This document shows, one piece after another, positions 20,625 through 29,184 of a stretch of DNA of 57,698 bases (its first letter is position 1; each line of letters opens with the position of its first letter). The translations under genes were made by a program, and so were the position numbers. Under the pieces are notes generated by a model, which had not been told where the DNA came from, made no database searches, and saw only the letters and a program-made list of their open reading frames with translations. This DNA is from an uncultured Planctomycetales bacterium. Its GTDB lineage: Bacteria > Planctomycetota > Planctomycetia > Pirellulales > Thermoguttaceae. The stretch spans positions 1-57,698 of the forward strand of contig CAMNJU010000002.1 in the NCBI GenBank assembly GCA_946541595.1, read 5' to 3'.

Positions 20625-21797
20625 ATGCTTTGTTCAGAGTTAAACGACTCTTCAGAGGAAATCCCAGTCGTTTTCACATCGAGCGACGGTTCGGTTGCTA
20701 AAATTCAGACGGACTTAGGTCCCATCTACCGTATTCGAGCTCGCGTCCTTCCGCATTTGTCTGGCGCAATTTGTCTGTTTCCGTTAACTGCGGGCGATTG
20801 GGTTATGATTGACGCTGGGTGTGGCAACGAAGAGTCAAACTCAGATTTGGAGCACGGAATGAATATCTTGCGATCCGAGTTCGACAAATCTTTTTCTGTT
20901 AGCGCAATTCGCCGCATTATTCTTACGCATGCCCATATTGACCATTTTGGCGGCGTTTACGAATGGAAACGCCGTACTGGCGCCGAGGTATGGATTCATG
21001 CGTTTGAGAGCCGACTTGTCTCCCATTACGACGATTGCGCGCGTGTTGAAAATATGCGTTACGCGCATTGGTTGCGTGAATCTGGCGTTTTAGCGTCGAA
21101 AGTTCAAGAAGTTTTAGACGGATTTGGGTTCCGGCCCGGCCGCGCGCGAAGCGTTGCTGTTGATCGAATGCTCTACGGCGGAGAAAAATTCGGTCCTTTG
21201 AAATTTTTCTACTTGCCGGGACATAGTTCCGGACATATGGTTTTTCTCTTTGGCAACGTTGTCTTTTCAGGAGATTTGCTCCTGTCAAAAACAGTTACTC
21301 AAATTTGGCCCGCTCGCATGACCCCTCAAACAGGGCTGATTAATTACATTATGTCGCTGAAGAGGTTTGAGACAATTGCGGGGAATTACGAAGCGCGTTT
21401 CGGAAAAAAAATCTTTGCGATTCCCGCTCATGAAGATCTGATTGTGAATATTCCGGAACGCGTTGCGATTGCGACGCGCGCTATGGAAAAGAGAAACAAC
21501 CGCGTTTTGAAACTGCTTGCCGACTCGGAAGCGCCGCTTTCGCTCGACGAGATTACACGCAAAATGTATTGGAGTGGAAGTACAAATCGGGAATTTTTTG
21601 CGCTTAGCGACGTTGGCAGCCGTGTCGAGTTTTTACTGCAGCTTGGCCTTATAGACGTGGTTAACTCAGAGAGTGTCTCTTGTGATTCGCCGACGATTTT
21701 ATACAAAAGATCACTTGCCAATACAGAAACGGCTGAAAATACGGTCGAGCAGATCGTCCGTATGTACTTGACCTGTAACGATTCCGACGCGATCTAA
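20625..21797 (+). CDS. MBL-fold metallo-hydrolase
   Basis: THAHIDHFGGV, LPGHSSGHMVFLFGNVVFSGDLL: metallo-beta-lactamase fold metal motifs. Confidence 0.9.
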   Translation: MLCSELNDSSEEIPVVFTSSDGSVAKIQTDLGPIYRIRARVLPHLSGAICLFPLTAGDWVMIDAGCGNEESNSDLEHGMNILRSEFDKSFSVSAIRRIILTHAHIDHFGGVYEWKRRTGAEVWIHAFESRLVSHYDDCARVENMRYAHWLRESGVLASKVQEVLDGFGFRPGRARSVAVDRMLYGGEKFGPLKFFYLPGHSSGHMVFLFGNVVFSGDLLLSKTVTQIWPARMTPQTGLINYIMSLKRFETIAGNYEARFGKKIFAIPAHEDLIVNIPERVAIATRAMEKRNNRVLKLLADSEAPLSLDEITRKMYWSGSTNREFFALSDVGSRVEFLLQLGLIDVVNSESVSCDSPTILYKRSLANTETAENTVEQIVRMYLTCNDSDAI

Positions 21798-23180
21798 CGC
21801 GACGCGTATTTCCGACGCCAATAAGAAATCGTCGCCTAACGGATCGTCCATAATTGTTAGCGCGTTCTGAAGCGCGTCAAGCGCTTCACTGAGCGCTTCT
21901 TGGCACCGTAATGCGGTTGACGGGACGATTTCCCCATTTTCTGTTTCTTCTTTTAACTTACCGACGATTTCAGCGGCGAGCTTCTCGAGTCCGTATCCGG
22001 TCGTTGCCGAGGTTGCGAGAGAAACGCTACTGAAACTCTCTGCCGAATTCAAGTCGTGTTTCGTCGTTACTCGAACGACGGGCGTTTTGGGATTGATTAA
22101 CGTTTCAATTCTTTTTTCTTCAATCGAATCTGCGACGTCAGGAGCGACGCAGTGCACAATTAACGAAGCGTTTGCAACGACTTGCGCTAGATTGCGCTGC
22201 GCAAGCGCACGTGGAGCCGCGTTCCCAACCGCTTCGATTGTCCGCTTTGATTCAACGCCTGCGGAATCAACGAGAAGAAAATGGACTCCGTCGATATTTA
22301 ACGCTTCTTCGAGATAATCGCGCGTCGTGCCTGCCTCTTCTGAGACAAGCGCGTCGGTGGAAGCCGCGTCGCCGAATCTTCTGACCAAAGCGTTAAAAAG
22401 AGAGCTCTTACCGGCGTTTGGACTTCCAATAAGCGCGACGCGAGGCGTCTGATCCGCCCCGAGTTGCGTTCTGGCTCGAGTAAGCGTTTCTTCTATTTGA
22501 GATTTAGCTTCGTGCAATTTTGTTTTGACTGCGGAAGCTGAGATAAACTCGATATCTTCGTCTGCAAAGTCGAAGCCAGCTTCTAAGTCGCATAAGACGT
22601 CGAACAGTTTTTCCCGAAGTTCGGCAAAGTCACGCGATAGATTGCCCGAAAGTTGAGTTAACGCATTTCGTAATTCGTGATCTGATACCGCTTCAATAGT
22701 TCCAAGAACCGCTTCTGCCTGCGTTAAGTCGATGCGGCCAGAGAGGAACGAACGAAGTGTAAACTCGCCTCGATTGGCAAGTCTAGCATGTTTTGAAGCC
22801 AGAATCGAACGAACCGTCGAGTCCAAAATAGCCGGAGCGCCCGGCAGGTGAAGTTCAACCGCACGTTCGCCAGTAAAACCGCGTCCTTGAGGCCAATAGA
22901 AAAGTTCGCACCGTACTACTAGAAGAGAACCGGCAGATTCTTCCTCCCAAGGCGTAAGCCAACCGAGAACAATTTCTTTTTTATCGACGTTTTCTACGAT
23001 ATTGTCCGCGTTTACTTTACGCGAAGAAAGATCGTCAGGTGGAAAATCTTCATTCGAACAACGGCGGTAAAAGATTGGCGCTATCGCTTCCAAAGATTCC
23101 TGACCGGATAAACGAACGACTCCGTATTGAGACGAACCCTGTGCAGACGCCTGAGCGACAATCGTTTCGCCTGTTGCCAT
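21711..23180 (-). CDS. mnmE: tRNA modification GTPase MnmE (divergent)
   Basis: VALIGSPNAGKSSLFNAL, EEAGTTRDYLEE, DSAG, TKHDL and C-terminal ..DRIFSRFCIGK. Confidence 0.93.
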   Translation of the reverse strand: MATGETIVAQASAQGSSQYGVVRLSGQESLEAIAPIFYRRCSNEDFPPDDLSSRKVNADNIVENVDKKEIVLGWLTPWEEESAGSLLVVRCELFYWPQGRGFTGERAVELHLPGAPAILDSTVRSILASKHARLANRGEFTLRSFLSGRIDLTQAEAVLGTIEAVSDHELRNALTQLSGNLSRDFAELREKLFDVLCDLEAGFDFADEDIEFISASAVKTKLHEAKSQIEETLTRARTQLGADQTPRVALIGSPNAGKSSLFNALVRRFGDAASTDALVSEEAGTTRDYLEEALNIDGVHFLLVDSAGVESKRTIEAVGNAAPRALAQRNLAQVVANASLIVHCVAPDVADSIEEKRIETLINPKTPVVRVTTKHDLNSAESFSSVSLATSATTGYGLEKLAAEIVGKLKEETENGEIVPSTALRCQEALSEALDALQNALTIMDDPLGDDFLLASEIRVALDRVGIVTGQVHTDDLLDRIFSRFCIGK

Positions 23181-23192
23181 AGAGAATCCTCG

Positions 23193-24971
23193 TTATCCTT
23201 TTATTGGACCATTAGCAAGGGGGATAGTTTTTCCCTGCAATTTTGCCGTAGCCCATTCGGTAAGCAATTCCCTGTTAATTTTGGCGTTGTGTCTTACGTC
23301 GACAGGAAACTTCTTACAGATAAAAACGCGATTGATTGACGCCGTTATGGGCGATTGATGAAGAATAGCGAGTATCTCGGAACAAAACGCTTCTTCTTCG
23401 ACTTCATTTTCCGGCTCTTTACCGGGCGCGGGCTCGACTATCATCACAGGTTCGCGCCAGCTGTTACGGAACGCCTTTGCGCGCTCTGTGAGGTTTTCCG
23501 GCGGGACATAGTCTTGTGAAAGCGGAACGCTTGCAAGGGCGGACCGGAAGACTTTGGGCGATTCGTTTGATATCGCTTCACAGGGTATGCTAAACATTGG
23601 TCCAGCGGCAGTTTCAACGCGATGTGATTTTCGTCCGCAGAACCAGAAACGATCTTGTTCGTCGAAATAGCCTACGTCTCCTACGCGGCGCCACATTTGC
23701 CCGTTTTCACCTTCGACCAATGCGTATTCGTTAGCTTCAGTCCTCGTAACGTATCTAGGAGAACACTGAGGCCCCGAGACAAGCAACTCGCCAATTTCGC
23801 CCTGCCGCATCATTTTGACGTCGTTTAAATTACGTATTGGGCTGTCGAGAATTGGAACAATTCGATGTTCTAAAGGTTTGTCAAAAAACTTACCTACGCA
23901 GACCCCTAGTCCCAGTTTTGTTTTTTGGCAGGTTTCTTCAAGAACTTCTCGAGATTCTATTGCCGCGAGAGGAAGAGACTCCGTCGCGCCATACGGAGTG
24001 ATGATTTCCGCGTCGTCGGGTAAAATCTGTCGAAATCTGCGCAGTAAATCAAAGGATACAGGAGCGCCTGCTATAACGGCGCGTTTAAGAGTTTCGATTT
24101 TTCGGTTGTTTTCGAGACAATAATCGACTACGCGGTTCCAAAGGGCGGGAGAACCAAAAGATTGTGTAATTTTCCAGTCGTCCGCCGCTTCCAAAAAAAG
24201 CTTCGGATCGACTGAACCCGGCTTCGTGGAATCCATGTCGGGAATGACAGCCGTTGTTCCCATACCTGCGTTAAAGAGCCCGAAGAAAGGGAAGCCTACG
24301 AGATCTATTCCACCGGGCTTAATACGGAGCCTTTCTGAAATTTGCTCTACTTGCGTTTTGAACATGCGATAGGTATACAAAACGCCCTTAGCCACGCCGG
24401 TACTGCCGCTAGTAAAAATAATTGCGGCGGGATCGTCGAGTTTTGTTCGTGGATTTTCGGGTTTGAGAAAAGGTTCTTTGCGAATCTTCGCGAGAGAGAG
24501 CCCCCCCCAGAAGTAGCGTTTTCCAACGGTTAGGTTGTGCTTGGCCTTTGGAAACCAACGCCGATAGAGGATGCGAGCCATATGGGCTTCCGGAATTCCA
24601 ACAAACCCGTCAAGCTCAGCCTCGCGTAAACAGACGAGCATGCGTTTGACTCCCATTCCGGGATCAATGAGAACAAGAGTCGCGCCTGTTTTATACAGCG
24701 CAAAGACTAGCGAGATAAAATCAATTCCCTGACGAACCATTAACGCCAGTCTCATGCCGGGCTTCACGCCTTCACGTTGTAAGACGGCGGCTATTCTGTC
24801 GGAATCTTGATCAAGTTCCAAGAATGTAACGGCTGCATATTCACGTTTGCCAAAATGGTCGCGACGGGGTTTTTTACCTTGAAACAACGGTTCCGCGATT
24901 GCTATGGAATCGGGAATTTCCTTCGCCATTTGAGTGAGACGCTCGGCGATATTATAGAAATCAGAGGACAT
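23193..24971 (-). CDS. AMP-dependent synthetase/ligase (fatty-acid CoA ligase or OleC-like)
   Basis: IIFTSGSTGVAKGVLYTY (P-loop), TPYGATESLP, WRRVGDVGYFDEQDRFWFCGRKSHRVET. Confidence 0.85.
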   Translation of the reverse strand: MSSDFYNIAERLTQMAKEIPDSIAIAEPLFQGKKPRRDHFGKREYAAVTFLELDQDSDRIAAVLQREGVKPGMRLALMVRQGIDFISLVFALYKTGATLVLIDPGMGVKRMLVCLREAELDGFVGIPEAHMARILYRRWFPKAKHNLTVGKRYFWGGLSLAKIRKEPFLKPENPRTKLDDPAAIIFTSGSTGVAKGVLYTYRMFKTQVEQISERLRIKPGGIDLVGFPFFGLFNAGMGTTAVIPDMDSTKPGSVDPKLFLEAADDWKITQSFGSPALWNRVVDYCLENNRKIETLKRAVIAGAPVSFDLLRRFRQILPDDAEIITPYGATESLPLAAIESREVLEETCQKTKLGLGVCVGKFFDKPLEHRIVPILDSPIRNLNDVKMMRQGEIGELLVSGPQCSPRYVTRTEANEYALVEGENGQMWRRVGDVGYFDEQDRFWFCGRKSHRVETAAGPMFSIPCEAISNESPKVFRSALASVPLSQDYVPPENLTERAKAFRNSWREPVMIVEPAPGKEPENEVEEEAFCSEILAILHQSPITASINRVFICKKFPVDVRHNAKINRELLTEWATAKLQGKTIPLANGPIKG

Positions 24972-25045
24972 AAAAACCCCGTATAAGCAACGAGCCGCGC
25001 AAACGAACGTTGTTATGCGAACGATTACGCGGCTATGAGAGTCTA

Positions 25046-25981
25046 TCAGTCGGACGTATTGACGAGCCCCTTAATCCAAGAGTTCTGAAGCATGTCGGCT
25101 TGTGGACAGCATCGCTTCAGGTTCGGCTCGGTCGAAATCTGAATCTGACCGACCGCCGCCTTGAGCAAATCGGAAAGGAGGTCGTCCGATTGACCGTCGT
25201 TCCAGAAGGAATCGTTATGTCCGAAAGCGCAGTAGAGCACGACGCCTTCTTTTTCCTTACGGGCCCAAATGCACGGAAACGCGGGACGGTCGTAGCATTT
25301 GTTGTGTCCTTCTTTCTTCATGTCGGCGGTTTGGACAGAAGCGAGGACGTGCATGTCGGGGGCAAAGTTTTTATTAGCATACCATTCTTCGTGCCAACGG
25401 TATGACGGCTTACGAGCAGCAAGAGATGGGAACGATTCGTCGTGAATTTCGACCGTCGCTTCTTGCTGTTCACCGTGAACGATAAACTCGCCGCCGAGCA
25501 AGCGTACGTACTCTGTTTGTTCGTAATACGGATCGACTTTGTAGCCAGTTCCAAGACGGAAAGTGTCCGTAGCGCTATGGAATCCGAGGAATCCTACGCC
25601 TTCTCGAACCGCCTTAAAGAAGTTCTTCATGCCTTCGGCGCTAATCGGATTCTGACCGTCGCCGCCTTCCTGATCGAGGTTGCCCGACGTGTAGAAAACA
25701 AACGCCGCGTACTGGCTCAAATCGCCGTCGAAAACGGCGCCGTCTTTCGTGCTGACCAGTTCATATCCAAGTTCTTTCGCGAGCGCGCCGAGTTTTTTAG
25801 CGGCAAGGCAGTCGCCGTTTTCATCGAATTTAATGGGAGAATGCTCAAACCCTTGGGAACGGCTGAAAAGAAGGATTTTCTTAGCGCCGTTTTCCGCAGC
25901 GAAGAGTTGAGAGAGCGTGGAAGCGAACGGCAGCGCCGTTGCCGCTAACGCCGAAGCTGTTAAAAAATCTCGTCGTCGCAT
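25046..25981 (-). CDS. Tat-exported ThuA-domain protein
   Basis: MRRRDFLTASALAATALPFASTL; ILLFSRSQGFEHSPIKF...FYTSGNLDQ...GVGFLGFHSATDTF...RWHEEWYANKNF. Start refined to 25981. Confidence 0.87.
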   Translation of the reverse strand: MRRRDFLTASALAATALPFASTLSQLFAAENGAKKILLFSRSQGFEHSPIKFDENGDCLAAKKLGALAKELGYELVSTKDGAVFDGDLSQYAAFVFYTSGNLDQEGGDGQNPISAEGMKNFFKAVREGVGFLGFHSATDTFRLGTGYKVDPYYEQTEYVRLLGGEFIVHGEQQEATVEIHDESFPSLAARKPSYRWHEEWYANKNFAPDMHVLASVQTADMKKEGHNKCYDRPAFPCIWARKEKEGVVLYCAFGHNDSFWNDGQSDDLLSDLLKAAVGQIQISTEPNLKRCCPQADMLQNSWIKGLVNTSD

Positions 25982-26188
25982 CGCGTTTATTCCTGTCCTG
26001 TTACACACGAAGAACGCGTTGAAGCTGAAATGGCTTTCGCGCCGTTCGCTGGATGGTTGAGAAACGAATAATCTTAAATGAACAGTCGGTCGTCGACGGG
26101 CATGACCGTCAACGAATAACACGTTCCTGATTATATACGCGGCACGTCCTTTTTCAAGTTTTTTTACAAGATTTCGAAAGATTACGGT

Positions 26189-26803
26189 TCAGCTTTTTTC
26201 GTATGGGCGAATTCTTAACGTAAGCCCTAATTTATCGCATAACTCTTGACAACGTTTTTGAACTTCTTTGGACGTAACGACGTCGACAATTGTCATAACG
26301 ACTTTGGGAACGTATTCTTTACAGTCAACGGCAAATTTGAGCATTGCGTCAAACGATTCGACGCCAAATTTAGAACGCGTTAGCCGAAGATAGTCCTCCT
26401 TATTGCATGCGTTCAGACTTATAGACACACAATCTATCAATCCCTTCAGATATTGCGCTGTCGGTCGTTTCCAGATTAAATCTCCCAGACCGTTGGTGTT
26501 GACCCGGGTTTTGACGTCGCTCTTTTCGCGGATATAGGAAGCCGTCTCCAATAGAACGTCAAGCCGTTCCATCGGTTCGCCGTATCCGCAAAAGACAACT
26601 TCGTCATATTGGGAAAGGTTCCATTGATCAAGGCTTTCTTTGACTTCTTCTAAGCTCGGTTCGTGTTTGAGCCAAAGAGGACCGGAGCCGAAAACGCCGT
26701 CTCCGTTTTGACGAAGACAGAAAGTACAGGCACAAGGACACCGATTGGTGAGATTTACATAAATGCTGTTTTTTACAAGATAAGTGAATATAAGGTCTTT
26801 CAT
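26189..26803 (-). CDS. Radical SAM protein, TatD-linked type
   Basis: YVNLTNRCPCACTFCLRQNGDGVFG (CxxxCxxC type cluster) and VFCGYGEPMERL. Confidence 0.85.
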   Translation of the reverse strand: MKDLIFTYLVKNSIYVNLTNRCPCACTFCLRQNGDGVFGSGPLWLKHEPSLEEVKESLDQWNLSQYDEVVFCGYGEPMERLDVLLETASYIREKSDVKTRVNTNGLGDLIWKRPTAQYLKGLIDCVSISLNACNKEDYLRLTRSKFGVESFDAMLKFAVDCKEYVPKVVMTIVDVVTSKEVQKRCQELCDKLGLTLRIRPYEKS

Positions 26804-26844
26804 TTTTTATTTAAGTTTGTTGCGCGCTCAAGGGAAATTAACGT

Positions 26845-27669
26845 TTATAATTCGCAAAGGAATTCTTCAAAACAGATTCCGTCCGTTAAAGGCATTTCGC
26901 GTCTAACCGTCTCCTTCATAACTTTCGTAATGAAGGAAGCCGCATGTCTAATGGAATCTGTAAAGCCCTTGCCGTTAACGGCGTCGCCGGCGACGATCGC
27001 CGAAAAGACGTCTCCTGTTCCTGAGCGATAAGGTCCGATTTTAGGAGATGTGATTACCGTCGGGGTCGAACCGTCTTCATACACGTAGTTTTCAAGCGTG
27101 TCGTTTCGTTCCAAGCCTGTAATTACAATTTTCTTAGGTCCATTTTTACCGAGTTTTTGACATAGCGTGAAAAGGAACTCGTCGTTAGGATTAGAACGGT
27201 ACTCACTTTTGGTGAGAATGCACGCTTCTGTCAGATTGGGAGTAAGTATATCTGCTTTAGGAAGCAATTGGGACAGCTTATTCGCAAGTTGTGTCGAATA
27301 CGTTGGATACAGCTTTCCATAGTCTCCCATTACCGGATCGACGACAGTTATGACGTGTGAGCCTCCGAACCGCTCGAAAAAATTCAGCGTGAGGTCGACC
27401 TGTTCTGGCGAACTCAGAAAGCCGGTGAGAATTCCGTCAAATCGCAAGTCCAACTTTGCCCATTCGTCCATATACGCCTGCATATGCGGGGTAAAATCTG
27501 TTTTGAAGAAACTGTCGAATCCTGTGTGGTTAGAAAAAATAGAAGTTGGCAACGGACAGTTTTGGATTTTCAAAGCGGAAATAATGGGGAGCGCCGCTGT
27601 TATGGAGCAACGTCCAAATCCGCTGAAGTCACTGATTGTCGCTATTTTTCTATATTGGTTGTGGTTCAT
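26845..27669 (-). CDS. Pyridoxamine/pyridoxal kinase family (PdxY-like)
   Basis: IATISDFSGFGRCSITAALPIISALKIQNCPLPTSIFSNHTGF...VDPVMGDYGKLYPTY...LTPNLTEACILT...GTGDVFSAIVAG. Confidence 0.88.
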   Translation of the reverse strand: MNHNQYRKIATISDFSGFGRCSITAALPIISALKIQNCPLPTSIFSNHTGFDSFFKTDFTPHMQAYMDEWAKLDLRFDGILTGFLSSPEQVDLTLNFFERFGGSHVITVVDPVMGDYGKLYPTYSTQLANKLSQLLPKADILTPNLTEACILTKSEYRSNPNDEFLFTLCQKLGKNGPKKIVITGLERNDTLENYVYEDGSTPTVITSPKIGPYRSGTGDVFSAIVAGDAVNGKGFTDSIRHAASFITKVMKETVRREMPLTDGICFEEFLCEL

Positions 27670-28200
27670 TACTTTCTCCCTAACGTCCAAGAAAGAGTAT
27701 ACTTTGAAATTGACCTTATAGAATATTCAAAAAAGAAATATTTTATATGACCAGATTGCCAGATATGTTTGAGAGTTCTGAAGTGAAAACAAGCCGTTTG
27801 AAACGCTGTTTATCGATTCTTTTGAAAAATGTTTTACAAATTTAAGGTCAAAAAAAGAATTGCGTCTTAAGAAGTCACTTTTGGACTTCTTTTGTTTTGG
27901 CCCTTTGTTATTGTTTTTTTTGAGTCTGCTCAGTTCTTTTAAGGAAGCGCGATAGCTTGCCTTATACTTTTGGCGCCGTTGCGCTTTTTTTAGCGTAAGA
28001 GGCGTGTTGTAACTCAATGGCGTAGGACGGCGTCCGGTTATTACGGCAAAAGTAACCTTTTTTGCCTGCATAACTCATATGAATAGAATTGACGCAAACG
28101 AGCGGTCGTTTATAATGGCGTGAGCGTGTCGGTCGTCTGAAACGTTTTTATCAGTGTGACCGTTGAACTTCATGACGTTAGTCGCAAGTGGATCCCTGTA

Positions 28201-29184
28201 ATGGAAACGTTTGAACAGACAATTATCTACGGAGTCGGATTACTTGGCGGTTCCGTCGGTCTGGCCGCTAAAATTGCTCGATGTGGGGGCAAAATAATCG
28301 GCTTAGGGAGAACGGAATCAAAATTGAAGCGCGCTGTTGAGCTCGGCGCGATTGACGTAGGCGTTACTTCTTGGTGCGACGCGTTTGAACAATGTGAACC
28401 CAATAAACCGACGTTGATCTGTTTTGCCCTCCCTGTGGAGACGAATATCCGCGCTCTTCGCGACCTGTGGGAGATGCGCAACGCGTCATGGTTTATCGGT
28501 CGGGATTATGTTATTTCCGACGTTGGGAGCACTAAGAGCGGTTTTGCCAGGGCAGGAAACGAGCTTGTTTCGTCTGGCGAATCGCCCGAAAACACGCGCG
28601 TTGTTTTCATACCTTCTCATCCGATTGCAGGAAGCGATAAATCGGGCGTCGAGTATGCGCGCGCCGACCTTTTTCGCAATAAATTGACGGTGCTTACTCC
28701 TTGGACGACGACAAGCGAACGTCAAGAAGCGCTCGACGCTATGAAGGCGATTCCCTCCGATTTTTCTACAATGGCGTCGCATAGCATTGCCGGACCGAAC
28801 ATTGATATGATTCGCCGTCTTCGTATTTTCTGGTCGAAGCTCGGCGCGCGCGTTTTAGAAACTTCCGCCGAAGAGCACGATCAGATTTTAGCGCGTACAA
28901 GCCATTTGCCAAATCTAGCTTCGGTACTTACGATGAGCGTTGTTCCGCTCGACGAGTTCTTGTTTACCGGAACGGGATTTCGGGACGTAACCCGTCTTTC
29001 CGGGAGCAGTCCCGATATGTGGGTAGAAATCTACAGCGCAAACCGAGTTGCGGTTTTAGACGCGTTGGAACGAATGGAAGCGCAGATTCTTCGCTGGAAG
29101 AAGTTCTTGAAAGAGGACGACAGCGAGTCAATTTTAAACTTTTTGAACGAAACAAAGAAGAAACGAGATGCTTTGGGAAGTTGA
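28201..29184 (+). CDS. tyrA: Prephenate dehydrogenase family
   Basis: [71 protein letters not shown]. Confidence 0.9.
   Translation: METFEQTIIYGVGLLGGSVGLAAKIARCGGKIIGLGRTESKLKRAVELGAIDVGVTSWCDAFEQCEPNKPTLICFALPVETNIRALRDLWEMRNASWFIGRDYVISDVGSTKSGFARAGNELVSSGESPENTRVVFIPSHPIAGSDKSGVEYARADLFRNKLTVLTPWTTTSERQEALDAMKAIPSDFSTMASHSIAGPNIDMIRRLRIFWSKLGARVLETSAEEHDQILARTSHLPNLASVLTMSVVPLDEFLFTGTGFRDVTRLSGSSPDMWVEIYSANRVAVLDALERMEAQILRWKKFLKEDDSESILNFLNETKKKRDALGS

Noticed and set aside
27727-28071. 114-aa basic ORF between pdxY-like and tyrA genes
   Set aside because: No recognised family, AT-rich/low-complexity end; the region also holds a hairpin near 27869-27891. Possible small gene but unsupported.
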